Positions 36,225-43,826 of a DNA stretch of 64,000 nucleotides are shown piece after piece; positions within the stretch are counted from its first letter, which is position 1; each line of letters opens with the position of its first letter. Under the pieces are notes generated by a model, which worked only from the letters and a program-made list of their open reading frames with translations, searched no databases and was not told the DNA's origin. The translations under genes and the position numbers were made by a program. The DNA is taken from assembly GCA_002315685.1 (NCBI GenBank), contig DCHX01000007.1:6255-70254 (forward strand). Direction: 5' to 3'. Origin of the DNA: Ruminococcaceae bacterium UBA1741 (GTDB taxonomy: Bacteria > Bacillota > Clostridia > Oscillospirales > Acutalibacteraceae).

Positions 36225-36905
36225 ATGATCTACACAAAAGAAACATTTAATAAGCTATTTGATAATACACTTTTAAAACCCTTTTCAACAACTGAAGATT
36301 TAAAGAAAATATGCGAGATTTCGGCACAGTACGGATTTTGCACAGTTGCGGTTAATACCGGAGTAGTTAAAGTGTGTGCGGATTTTCTTTCGGGAACGGG
36401 CGTTAAGGTTGATGCTGCGGTTGGATTTCCGCTTGGTATTACAACGGTTGCATCAAAGGTGTTCGAGGCAAAGGGCGCAATATCAGACGGCGCAGGTGAG
36501 GTTGATTATGTACTGAACATCGGAAAGCTTAAAGAAGGAAATTTTGAGTACATAAAGTATGAAATGCAAAAAATGGTTGAGCTTTGCAAGGAAAATAATA
36601 TTGTATCAAAGGTTATTTTTGAAAACTGTTATTTAACCGATTATGAAAAGAAAAAAGCATGCGAGATTTCGTTAGAGGTATTGCCGGATTTCATTAAAAC
36701 TTCAACAGGCTTCGGACCTTCATCGGCAACGGTTGAGGATGTTGTACTTATGAAGACAATGGTCGGTGATAAAATAAAGGTTAAGGCTGCCGGCGGAATA
36801 AGAGATTATGATACCTGTATAAAAATTTTAGAAGCCGGCGCTCAAAGAATAGGATGTAGCAACAGTGTCGCTATTGCCGAAGATTTTTTAAAAAATAACA
36901 AATAA
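36225..36905 (+). CDS. deoC: Deoxyribose-phosphate aldolase-like protein
   Basis: This 226-residue class I aldolase would cleave a 2-deoxy-sugar phosphate to acetaldehyde and glyceraldehyde 3-phosphate if it follows the family. The DERA landmarks are present: VDAAVGFPLG, VDYVLNIG, KVIFENC, the Schiff-base lysine in FIKTSTGFG and KAAGGIRDY. AGGAGG precedes the start, 18 bases after the glycyl-radical gene. No other deoxynucleoside genes (deoA, deoD, cdd) are present, so it is more likely part of the sugar pathway here than of nucleoside salvage. A related 2-deoxy or 3-keto substrate cannot be excluded. Confidence 0.87.
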   Translation: MIYTKETFNKLFDNTLLKPFSTTEDLKKICEISAQYGFCTVAVNTGVVKVCADFLSGTGVKVDAAVGFPLGITTVASKVFEAKGAISDGAGEVDYVLNIGKLKEGNFEYIKYEMQKMVELCKENNIVSKVIFENCYLTDYEKKKACEISLEVLPDFIKTSTGFGPSSATVEDVVLMKTMVGDKIKVKAAGGIRDYDTCIKILEAGAQRIGCSNSVAIAEDFLKNNK

Positions 36906-36952
36906 TCCGATAACACAAAGGTGAAATCGGAAAAATAAAGGAGTATTTTATT

Positions 36953-37978
36953 ATGAAAAGCTATGTAGTTTATGAGGACCAGACCTGTCGCATTGAAGAA
37001 ATGCCAATGCCGAAATACGGCGATTATGATTGCTTGGTAAAGATTGAAAGTTGTGGCGTTTGCAACGGTACCGATACCAAGATTATTCATGGCGTTTTTA
37101 AGGGCATCGACAAGTATCCTGTTGTTTTGGGTCACGAGGGTGTTGGAAGAGTTGTCGAAAAAGGAAGTAAGGTTATTAATTTTGAGATAGGAGACCTTGT
37201 TCTTATGCCGTATTGGTCGGATGTTCCTGAGGGTTATTCAAGCGGATGGGGAACATATTCCGAATACAACATTATAACTGATGCTCTTGCACAGGAAAAG
37301 GACGGTATTATTCCGGAGGAATTTTCTTATGGTCAACGCAAATTGCCGAGCGATTTCGACCCGGTAAGCTCTGCTATGATTATTACATTCCGCGAGGTAT
37401 TAAGCACAATGAAGGCTTTTGGATTTGAAGCAAATAAGAGTCTTGTTGTTCTGGGTTTGGGACCCGTTGGACTTAGTTTTGTTCAGTTTGCAAAGCTTTC
37501 TGGTATGGGACCGATTATTGCAATTGACTTTTCGGATGAAAAGCTTGAATTAGCAAAGAAATTCGGTGCGGATTATACAATTAACAGTAAAAATGAGGAT
37601 ATTATTAAATCAGTACGTGCCGTATGTCCCGATGGTGTAGATTTCTCACTTGATGCTGTCGGTGTAACAAGCTTTATAAACACATCGCTTGAACTGATTA
37701 AGCCGGATGCAAAAATCTGTGTATATGGCATTTCAGCTAATATGAGTCAAGAGATTGACTGGAGCAGATGTCCGTATAACTGGGAACTTCATTTTCATCA
37801 GTTTCCTTCAAAGATTGCAGAGTCTGAGGCGCACAATCAAATTGTAAGCTGGATTCAAGCAGGCATTTTAAATCCGAATGATTACGTTTCACATGTATAT
37901 GATTTCAAAGATATTGACAAGGCATTTGATAACATAAAAAATAAAGTTCCAATGATGAAAATGGTTATTAAGTTTTAG
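36953..37978 (+). CDS. Zinc-type medium-chain alcohol/polyol dehydrogenase
   Basis: This 341-residue MDR-family dehydrogenase has the catalytic zinc ligands CGVCNGTD and GHEGVG, and a Rossmann fold (VVLGLGPVGLSFVQFA). The four-cysteine structural zinc lobe of classical alcohol dehydrogenases is missing and is replaced by a short loop (YWSDVPEGYSSGWG), as in several polyol dehydrogenases. It could oxidise a polyol or sugar at entry, or reduce the acetaldehyde from the aldolase. AAAGGAG precedes the ATG. Confidence 0.85.
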   Translation: MKSYVVYEDQTCRIEEMPMPKYGDYDCLVKIESCGVCNGTDTKIIHGVFKGIDKYPVVLGHEGVGRVVEKGSKVINFEIGDLVLMPYWSDVPEGYSSGWGTYSEYNIITDALAQEKDGIIPEEFSYGQRKLPSDFDPVSSAMIITFREVLSTMKAFGFEANKSLVVLGLGPVGLSFVQFAKLSGMGPIIAIDFSDEKLELAKKFGADYTINSKNEDIIKSVRAVCPDGVDFSLDAVGVTSFINTSLELIKPDAKICVYGISANMSQEIDWSRCPYNWELHFHQFPSKIAESEAHNQIVSWIQAGILNPNDYVSHVYDFKDIDKAFDNIKNKVPMMKMVIKF

Positions 37979-37986
37979 GTGATTAT

Positions 37987-39498
37987 ATGCCGAAATATAT
38001 ATTATCACATGATTTAGGAACGTCCGGTAACAAAGCGTCGCTTTATGATATTAACGGTAATCTGATTAACAGTGCGGTTTTTTCTTATGACTTAATTACG
38101 GGAAACGACAATAGTGCAGAGCAAAAAGCTGATGATTGGTGGAACGCTGTTTGCGAGACATCAAAAATGTTAACACAAAATATTAATAACAAGGATATTA
38201 TTGCCGTTTCCTTCAGTGGTCAAATGATGGGATGTTTGTGCGTTGACAAAAAAGGAAATCCGCTTTACAATTCCCTTATTTGGGCGGATATGCGTTCTGG
38301 CAAGCAGGAAAATGCTTTGAGAAATAATATTGATGATGTAACATTCTATAATCTTACAGGACACAGATTAAGCTCTTCATATAGCATTACAAAGCTTATG
38401 TGGATAAAGGAAAACCATCCCGATGTTTATAAAAACACCTACAAGATGCTTAATGCCAAGGATTATATTATTTTAAGGCTTACTGATAAATTTGTAACGG
38501 ATTATTCAGATGCTTCGGCAACCTGTCTTATGGATCTTAAAAAAATGATTTGGTCAAAAGAACTGTTTGATATTGCGGGTCTTGATATTGATAAAATGCC
38601 GGATATTCTTCCTTCGACACAAGTAGTCGGAGGAATAACAAAGCAAGCCGCAAAATGCACAGGACTTGCCGAAGGAACGGCCGTAGTATGCGGAGGCGGT
38701 GACGGTTGCTGTGCGGCAGTCGGCACGGGAGTAATTAAAGAAGGCAATGCCAACTGTTGTCTGGGAACATCATCGTGGATTTCAATTGCTTCAAAGAAAC
38801 CTATTTGCGATGAGAAAATGACTAATTTCAACTTTGCACATATGGTCCCGGGACTTATTTTGCCTTGTGGAACAATGCAAACCGGCGGCGGCTCGTTAAG
38901 TTTTATCGTAAATACCTTATTCGGTGAACTCCCCGGATGTGAAAAGCCATCTAAAAATGTTGTTTATGAAACCGTAGGAAAAGAGGTAGCGGCTTCTCCT
39001 CTTGGAGCAAAGGGATTATTGTTTTTGCCGTATTTAATAGGTGAACGCAGCCCGAGATGGAATCCCAATGCTAAAGGAACATTTACGGGAATTACGTTAA
39101 ATCACCTCAGAGGCGATTTCCTTCGTTCGGTTATGGAGGGCGTGGGTTTTAATCTTGAAATAATCCTTAAAACCTTCCGTCAAAGCGGTGCCGATATAAA
39201 CGAACTTACTATGATAGGCGGAGGCGCAAGAAATGTTGTTTGGCAACAAATAATATCCGATATTTGCGGAATTAAGGTAAAAATTCCGAATTATCTTGAA
39301 GAAGCTACATCAATGGGTGCCGCAGTTACCGCCGGTGTGGGAGTTGGAGAGTTTTCTGATTTTGAGGCTGTCTATAAGTTTATAAGTATCGAAAAGGAAA
39401 ATATACCCAACACTCAAAATACAAAAGAATACCAAAAATACAAAGACTTATTTGAGCAAGCATATAATGCTTTAGTACCTGTTTTTGATAAAATTTAG
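37987..39498 (+). CDS. FGGY-family carbohydrate kinase, xylulokinase-like
   Basis: This 503-residue sugar kinase has both FGGY halves: the N-terminal phosphate loop LSHDLGTSGNKASLYD, the SGQMMG and IWADMRSGKQ substrate segments, CGGGDGCCAAVG, and the C-terminal TMIGGGARNVVWQQ adenine-binding motif. It is closest in pattern to xylulokinases, but FGGY kinases vary widely in substrate (ketopentoses, pentitols, glycerol, deoxyhexuloses). It starts eight bases after the dehydrogenase gene. Its product is the probable phosphorylated input to the aldolase branch. Confidence 0.88.
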   Translation: MPKYILSHDLGTSGNKASLYDINGNLINSAVFSYDLITGNDNSAEQKADDWWNAVCETSKMLTQNINNKDIIAVSFSGQMMGCLCVDKKGNPLYNSLIWADMRSGKQENALRNNIDDVTFYNLTGHRLSSSYSITKLMWIKENHPDVYKNTYKMLNAKDYIILRLTDKFVTDYSDASATCLMDLKKMIWSKELFDIAGLDIDKMPDILPSTQVVGGITKQAAKCTGLAEGTAVVCGGGDGCCAAVGTGVIKEGNANCCLGTSSWISIASKKPICDEKMTNFNFAHMVPGLILPCGTMQTGGGSLSFIVNTLFGELPGCEKPSKNVVYETVGKEVAASPLGAKGLLFLPYLIGERSPRWNPNAKGTFTGITLNHLRGDFLRSVMEGVGFNLEIILKTFRQSGADINELTMIGGGARNVVWQQIISDICGIKVKIPNYLEEATSMGAAVTAGVGVGEFSDFEAVYKFISIEKENIPNTQNTKEYQKYKDLFEQAYNALVPVFDKI

Positions 39499-39509
39499 GA
39501 GGAAAACTT

Positions 39510-40496
39510 ATGATTAAATCAACTTTATTTGCAAAACTACCAGATTATGTATCAACACCCGACGGTATGGCTATTGATGCCGAGGGCAATCTTATTTTGG
39601 CATGTCCAAACTATGCCGACCAAAGTATGCCGGGCTGTATCTTAAAAATTGATAAGAATAAAAATATTAAAAAATGGTTTGATGTGCCTGTTCACGAGGA
39701 AACAGGTGTTGCAAGTCCTATGGGTATTGCGTTTGGTCCGGATGGAGATTTGTATATTTGCGATAACCAAGGTTGGCCGGGAAAACCGGAGCTTGTCAGA
39801 AAAGGTAGAATTCTAAGAATTAAGACCGATGGCGATAAAATTGTAAAAACAACCGTTGTTGCAAAAAATATGGAGCATCCAAACGGAATGCGTATTCGTG
39901 ACGGATATATTTATGTAACGCAAAGTACACTTGAACTAGTTCATCACGAATCGGGAAAGCTAATGAGCTGCGTTTATAGATTTAAGCTCGATGATGAAAA
40001 TATTGACATTACCAACACATTAGCTGATGAAAACATATTAACCACATTTTTAACACAAAATCCCAATGACCAATATGGTGTTGACGGCATTGAGTTTGAC
40101 CATGACGGTAATTTGCTTATAGGAAATTTCGGTGATGGTGCTGTTTATAAAATCACATTTAATGATGATTTATCAGTAAAATCCAATGAGATTTGGGCAC
40201 AGAATAAAGATGAACTTGAAAGCACCGACGGAATGATTATGGACGCAAAGGGAAATCTTTATATTGCCGATTTTTGCGCAAATGCTATTGTAAAGGTAAC
40301 ACCAGATGGTACGGTTTCCCGTTTGGCTCAAAACGGCGATACCGACGGATTTAATGGCGAACTTGACGAACCGGGTGAACCGATTATTTGGAATGGTAAG
40401 TTAGTAGTTTCATGTTTTGATACCGTTACAAACGATATTGTTGTAAATACAAAGCACGAATTACCTGCAACGTTGTCAGAGATTGATTTAGAATAA
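39510..40496 (+). CDS. SMP-30/gluconolactonase-like protein
   Basis: This 328-residue six-bladed propeller has repeated blades such as TPDGMAIDAEGNLILAC, SPMGIAFGPDGDLYICD, GVDGIEFDHDGNLLIGNF and STDGMIMDAKGNLYIADF. The Asn/Asp residues in these blades are the usual calcium ligands. Members hydrolyse sugar lactones to aldonic acids. No signal peptide, so cytoplasmic. GGAGG precedes the ATG. It is the last intact gene of the locus. Its presence suggests that an oxidised sugar lactone occurs in the pathway, possibly made by the dehydrogenase upstream. Confidence 0.8.
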   Translation: MIKSTLFAKLPDYVSTPDGMAIDAEGNLILACPNYADQSMPGCILKIDKNKNIKKWFDVPVHEETGVASPMGIAFGPDGDLYICDNQGWPGKPELVRKGRILRIKTDGDKIVKTTVVAKNMEHPNGMRIRDGYIYVTQSTLELVHHESGKLMSCVYRFKLDDENIDITNTLADENILTTFLTQNPNDQYGVDGIEFDHDGNLLIGNFGDGAVYKITFNDDLSVKSNEIWAQNKDELESTDGMIMDAKGNLYIADFCANAIVKVTPDGTVSRLAQNGDTDGFNGELDEPGEPIIWNGKLVVSCFDTVTNDIVVNTKHELPATLSEIDLE

Positions 40497-40726
40497 TCAT
40501 CTTTTCAAAAATCACCCTAAAAATCATTAAGACCTTTTGTAATGCTGATGGAGATGTTATGTAGATGCACCTTTTAAGCGGGCAAAAGATTTCGCTTATC
40601 AGTGTTTTTGTAATTGTCAAAGGTATGAAGCGGACTATAGTCAATGGCAGAACGAACACGGTTTCGGTTATTTGCTCTTATTATTAATAATCTGTTTCAT
40701 ATTGACCGTTTGGATGGCAAAACAAT
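40497..40726 (+). other. Gap with no recognised gene after the lactonase
   Basis: No intact gene is visible. One plus-strand frame reads AYQCFCNCQRYEADYSQW and then becomes hydrophobic, but I do not recognise it and it has no start. The tract leads straight into the alpha-galactosidase scar and is probably decayed sequence. No terminator was found for the upstream locus. Confidence 0.4.
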
Positions 40727-40870
40727 AAGCTTAAAGGCATTGAAAAGAATGCAATATACACAGATGGCGAAAGGGAATACAAAGGCGATTTTCTTATGAA
40801 TATCGGTATTCATTTCGTAAACGATAAAGAGTATTTTTCAAGAAATATTGTATTAAAAAAGTACTTTTAG
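40727..40870 (+). pseudogene. C-terminal remnant of a second GH36 alpha-galactosidase
   Basis: A 47-codon frame with no start ends at a normal stop. Its translation contains KLKGIEKNA, EREYKGDFLMNIGIHF and NDKEYFSRN. This aligns end to end with the C-terminus of the intact GH36 protein (KLCGLDEKS, GEVYTGDILMNMGMLF). The rest of the gene is gone, and the upstream 230 bases do not read as the preceding part of the enzyme. This is a deletion scar of a paralogous alpha-galactosidase that once followed the lactonase gene. Confidence 0.75.
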
Positions 40871-40887
40871 ATTTTAATTGTTTATTA

Positions 40888-40908
40888 AATCTTTCGTGAT
40901 GAAAGATT
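40888..40908. other. Hairpin after the alpha-galactosidase remnant
   Basis: AATCTTTC pairs with GAAAGATT around a 5-nt loop, 18 bases after the remnant stop. No U-tract follows. It may be the weakened terminator of the lost gene. Confidence 0.35.
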
Positions 40909-41003
40909 AATAATATAAGGTTTTGCCAAAACCTAAACTGTGGTTTTTACAAATCTCCTATCTTGTTCGGGCAAACAAAGTAGGGAATAGTAATTATCAC
41001 AAA

Positions 41004-41049
41004 AAGCAGTTGTGAGGTCTTTATGTCCAAAGCAACTGCTTAATTTTTT
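41004..41049 (+). terminator. Terminator-like hairpin in degraded region
   Basis: AAGCAGTTG (41004-41012) pairs with CAACTGCTT (41033-41041), and AATTTTTTC follows. It may be the terminator of the long glycan operon or of a lost gene. No intact gene is visible between 40871 and 41379. Confidence 0.45.
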
Positions 41050-41200
41050 CAATTTATTAGCAGGAAAAAGAAACGGAAAAGCAAAACTTAATGGATGGAT
41101 TATTAGAATTTTCAAAATAATTCACAGGCAACACAACCGATGGTACTGTTATCGAGAATATACCTATAAATTAGCTTTTATCGGATGATTATAAGAAAAG

Positions 41201-41272
41201 TTGTCAATAAAACATTCATATATGATTATCAAACTGTCATAAACTTTTATGACAGAAAAGCTTTATTGACAA
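41201..41272. repeat. Nested inverted repeats
   Basis: An outer 11-bp pair (TTGTCAATAAA, 41201-41211, with TTTATTGACAA, 41262-41272) encloses an inner 10-bp perfect pair (CTGTCATAAA/TTTATGACAG, 41234-41255). It codes for nothing recognisable and lies next to the transposase gene. It resembles a small mobile-element end or a MITE-like unit. Confidence 0.5.
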
Positions 41273-41304
41273 CAACCGCCTTAGCCTACGGAGATACGCT
41301 TGGA

Positions 41305-41325
41305 GGAAGAATCCGAGATTCTTCC
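41305..41325. repeat. 9-bp palindromic hairpin
   Basis: GGAAGAATC-CGA-GATTCTTCC forms a perfect 9-bp stem with a 3-nt loop, located between the nested repeats and the long stem at the transposase 3' end. Confidence 0.5.
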
Positions 41326-41343
41326 CGAAAAAAGATAAAAATA

Positions 41344-41384
41344 AATAATCATGACTACCGGCTAAGCCGGTGGTCATGATTATT
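41344..41384 (-). terminator. 19-bp hairpin overlapping the transposase stop codon
   Basis: A 19-bp stem with one G-T pair (41344-41362 with 41366-41384) closes a 3-nt loop. It covers the stop codon of the minus-strand transposase. On that strand it is followed by a T-rich run, so it can serve as the terminator, and it may also be the element's recognition hairpin. Confidence 0.6.
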
Positions 41385-41841
41385 TTATATAATATTTATC
41401 TTCCGTCCATTTTGACGGATTATTTTCGATATATTCGCAAATGCGAATATAATCGGCTTCATCCCTAATTATGTGGTCGTAAAATGAGCGTTGCCAAAGA
41501 GGTTTTTCGTATTGTTTTGTTGTATAAGATTTCATCCGACCTATAACGTCTTGTAGGGGAGGGTCTCCGTGCCCTCCCGTTGTTTTTATGATAAAATGAA
41601 TATGGTTCGGCATAATTACATATTTGATAATTTCCGCATCATAATTTTCGTTTATATATTTTAATGAGCACTCAACATTCTTTCCAATGTTTGATAGGTT
41701 TATTGTCGGGAGGGCACAGAGACCCTCCCCTACGATATTACATAATATTTTTTGCTTTTGCGACGTGCATATTGTTATAAAGTAATAACCTTCTTTGGAA
41801 TAATCAAAATTTTCAAGCCTTGTGGGTTTTCGTATATTCAT
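41380..41841 (-). CDS. REP-associated tyrosine (Y1) transposase, RAYT/TnpA_REP type
   Basis: This 153-residue HUH nuclease has the metal site MPNHIHFII (His-x-His) and a candidate nucleophile Tyr in SFYDHIIR, plus the family N-terminus RLENFDYSKEGYYFITIC. It cuts single-stranded DNA at hairpin ends. A GGTGA ribosome site precedes the ATG on the minus strand. Two 27-bp palindromic units lie inside the frame in opposite orientation and encode GEGLCALP and GHGDPPLQ, so the gene has absorbed repeats without a frame break. It appears intact. It lies at the border between the glycan locus and the housekeeping region. Confidence 0.88.
   Translation of the reverse strand: MNIRKPTRLENFDYSKEGYYFITICTSQKQKILCNIVGEGLCALPTINLSNIGKNVECSLKYINENYDAEIIKYVIMPNHIHFIIKTTGGHGDPPLQDVIGRMKSYTTKQYEKPLWQRSFYDHIIRDEADYIRICEYIENNPSKWTEDKYYIK
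41553..41579 (+). repeat. REP-like palindromic unit inside the transposase gene (copy 1)
   Basis: A 27-bp unit begins GTAGGGGAGGG and ends GCCCTCCCG; GGGAGGG and CCCTCCC form its internal stem. Its near-identical inverse copy is at 41707-41733. The G/C-rich composition stands out from the surrounding A/T-rich gene. Confidence 0.75.
41707..41733 (-). repeat. REP-like palindromic unit inside the transposase gene (copy 2)
   Basis: Inverse copy of the unit at 41553-41579 with one base change in the loop. The pair could form a long cruciform or RNA stem inside the transposase message. Confidence 0.75.
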
Positions 41842-41890
41842 ACATCATCACCGAAAATATATTAACAAAAATAAATCTATTCGTCAAATA

Positions 41891-41931
41891 AAAAAAGACA
41901 CATCATTACTGATTTGCTCAAAATGATGTGT
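41891..41931 (-). terminator. Terminator of the GGGtGRT operon
   Basis: An 11-bp perfect stem (GACACATCATT/AATGATGTGTC) lies about 35 bases after the stop of the minus-strand gene at 41965 and is followed on that strand by a run of seven T. Confidence 0.85.
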
Positions 41932-41964
41932 CCGATTATTTAATTTTCAAAAAACCTTAAAATC

Positions 41965-42978
41965 TTACTTATTAAGTGCTTCTTGAACGGCAACGGCACA
42001 AGCAACGGTCATACCAACCATTGGGTTGTTACCGGCACCGATAAGTCCCATCATCTCAACATGAGCAGGAACGGAAGAAGAGCCTGCAAACTGTGCATCA
42101 CTATGCATACGTCCCATAGTATCGGTCATACCGTAGCTTGAAGGACCTGCACCCATATTATCCGGGTGAAGTGTTCTACCTGTACCGCCGCCTGATGCAA
42201 CCGAGAAGTAATTAACACCGTTTTCAACGCACCATTTCTTGTATGTGCCGGCAACAGGGTGTTGGAATCTTGTTGGGTTTGTAGAGTTACCTGTGATAGA
42301 AACACCAACATTTTCGAGTCTCATAATAGCAACGCCTTCGGGAACATTGTCAGCGCCGTAGCACTTAACATCAGCTCTTTGTCCCTTTGAGAAAGCCTTT
42401 GTTTCGGTAACGGTAACTTCTTCTTTATATGGGTCAAACTTTGTTTCGCAATATGTGAAGCCGTTGATTCTTGAAATAATGTAAGCGGCATCTTTACCGA
42501 GACCGTTTAAGATAACTCTTAAAGGCTTAACGCGGACTTTGTTTGCGTTAAGAGCAATTTTGATAGCACCTTCGGCAGCGGCGAATGATTCGTGACCTGC
42601 CAAGAAGCAGAAACATTCGGTTTCTTCCGAAAGGAGCATTTTACCTAAATTACCGTGGCCGAGACCAACCTTACGGTTTTCGGCAACGGAACCGGGAATA
42701 CAAAAGCTTTGAAGACCAATACCGATATTAGCGGCAGCAGTAGCGGCGCTCTTATCTCCGGTCTTTTCGGCAGATTTAATAGCAATAGCAGAACCTACGG
42801 TATAAGCCCACTTTGCATTTTCAAAACAAATCGGTTGTGTTTCCTGAACTATTGTGTAAGGGTCAATTCCTGCCTTATCGCAGATTTCTTTACACTCGTC
42901 AATAGAGGAGATACCGTATTCTTTAAGAGTAGCGAGAATTTTTGCCTCGCGTCTTTCGTAACCTTCAAATGTAGCCAT
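41965..42978 (-). CDS. GGGtGRT protein
   Basis: This 337-residue protein matches the uncharacterised GGGtGRT family, named after its signature, seen here as ASGGGTGRTLHPDNMGAG. Other landmarks are LNGLGKDAAYIISRINGFTYCETKFDP and the glycine-rich end MGLIGAGNNPMVGMTVACAVAV. It follows a NifU-like gene by 15 bases on the minus strand. The pairing of these two families is a known but unexplained association; a role in iron-sulphur or metal metabolism is only inference. AGGAGG lies before the start. Confidence 0.88.
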   Translation of the reverse strand: MATFEGYERREAKILATLKEYGISSIDECKEICDKAGIDPYTIVQETQPICFENAKWAYTVGSAIAIKSAEKTGDKSAATAAANIGIGLQSFCIPGSVAENRKVGLGHGNLGKMLLSEETECFCFLAGHESFAAAEGAIKIALNANKVRVKPLRVILNGLGKDAAYIISRINGFTYCETKFDPYKEEVTVTETKAFSKGQRADVKCYGADNVPEGVAIMRLENVGVSITGNSTNPTRFQHPVAGTYKKWCVENGVNYFSVASGGGTGRTLHPDNMGAGPSSYGMTDTMGRMHSDAQFAGSSSVPAHVEMMGLIGAGNNPMVGMTVACAVAVQEALNK

Positions 42979-42993
42979 ATTCTTCGTACCTCC

Positions 42994-43695
42994 TTATTCT
43001 TTACGAGGGTCAATATACTTAACGGCGCCGTCTTCTTTTGAGAATCTACCGTAATGACCCATTGATTTTTCATAAGCTTCGTTAGGCTCCATACCTTTTT
43101 TGATAAAGTCGGTCATTTTGCCGAGCGAAACAAATTCGTAACCGATAACTTCGTCATTTTCGTCAAGAGCCATCTTTGTACAATAACCCTCGGTCATTTC
43201 AAGATAACGAACGCCTTTTTCCTTAGTACCGTACATAGTACCTACCATTGAACGGGCACCCTTACCTAAATCCTCCATACCTGCGCCGATTACAAGACCG
43301 TCGTCAGAGAAAGCGGATTGGCTACGACCGTAAACGATTTGCAAGAAAAGTTCACGCATAGCGGTATTGATAGCATCGCAAACAAGGTCAGTATTGAGAG
43401 CTTCTAAAACGGTTTTACCGGGAAGGATTTCAGCGGCCATAGCAGCCGAGTGAGTCATACCCGAACAACCGATGGTTTCAACCAAAGCCTCTTCGATGAT
43501 ACCGCCCTTAACATTAAGGGAAAGCTTGCAAGCGCCTTGTTGCGGAGCACACCAGCCGACACCGTGAGTGTAAGCGGAAATGTCTTTAATTTCTTTTGCT
43601 TCAATCCATTTGCCTTCTTCCGGAATCGGAGCAGGACCGTGATGAGGACCCTTGGCAACGGAACACATGTTTTTTACTTCTTCTGAAAATGTCAT
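42994..43695 (-). CDS. NifU-like iron-sulphur scaffold-related protein
   Basis: This 233-residue protein has an IscU/NifU_N-type core: WCAPQQGACKLSLNVKGGIIEEALVETIGCSGMTHSAAMAAEIL. Conserved cysteines lie at WCAPQQGAC and IGCSGM. The C-terminal half (YLEMTEGYCTKMALDENDEVIGYEFV) is an extension not found in plain IscU. It is the first gene of a two-gene operon with the GGGtGRT gene and has its own promoter and a palindrome in its leader. A true cluster-assembly role is unproven. Confidence 0.82.
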   Translation of the reverse strand: MTFSEEVKNMCSVAKGPHHGPAPIPEEGKWIEAKEIKDISAYTHGVGWCAPQQGACKLSLNVKGGIIEEALVETIGCSGMTHSAAMAAEILPGKTVLEALNTDLVCDAINTAMRELFLQIVYGRSQSAFSDDGLVIGAGMEDLGKGARSMVGTMYGTKEKGVRYLEMTEGYCTKMALDENDEVIGYEFVSLGKMTDFIKKGMEPNEAYEKSMGHYGRFSKEDGAVKYIDPRKE

Positions 43696-43719
43696 ATGTT
43701 AAACTCCTTTATGAAATTT

Positions 43720-43734
43720 GGTTATACTATAACC
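43720..43734. promoter_or_regulatory. Perfect palindrome in leader of GGGtGRT operon
   Basis: GGTTATA-C-TATAACC is a perfect 7-1-7 palindrome. It falls roughly at +4 to +18 of the transcript from the promoter at 43745-43773, a good repressor site. The protein that might bind it is unknown. Confidence 0.5.
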
Positions 43735-43744
43735 ATACTAAAAC

Positions 43745-43773
43745 ATTATATCAATAATATACAAAAAAAACAA
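43745..43773 (-). promoter_or_regulatory. Promoter of NifU-like/GGGtGRT operon
   Basis: Read on the minus strand, TTGTTT (43768-43773) and TATAAT (43745-43750) are separated by 17 bp. The -10 is perfect and the -35 matches four of six positions. Confidence 0.6.
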
Positions 43774-43789
43774 TACCCAATTCGACAAA

Positions 43790-43826
43790 AAATTAACAAA
43801 AAAATTCCCGCTGTTAAACGGGAATT
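43790..43826 (-). terminator. Terminator of alanine racemase gene
   Basis: AATTCCCG (43803-43810) and CGGGAATT (43819-43826) form the stem, followed on the minus strand by T-rich sequence. The stem overlaps the alr stop codon and encodes the last residues. Confidence 0.75.

Noticed and set aside
33275..40496. 1,2-propanediol or glycerol dehydratase microcompartment locus
   Set aside because: No shell proteins, no CoA-dependent aldehyde dehydrogenase and no Cys-x-Glu active site in the radical enzyme.
40933..41115. 60-codon minus-strand frame in the degraded region
   Set aside because: No recognisable family or ribosome site, and it runs through a terminator-like hairpin.
41185..41379. Short plus-strand frame over the hairpin cluster
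   Set aside because: It consists almost entirely of the two halves of inverted repeats and lacks a ribosome site.
41201..41384. CRISPR array
   Set aside because: The repeats are inverted, not direct, differ from one another, and no cas gene is near.
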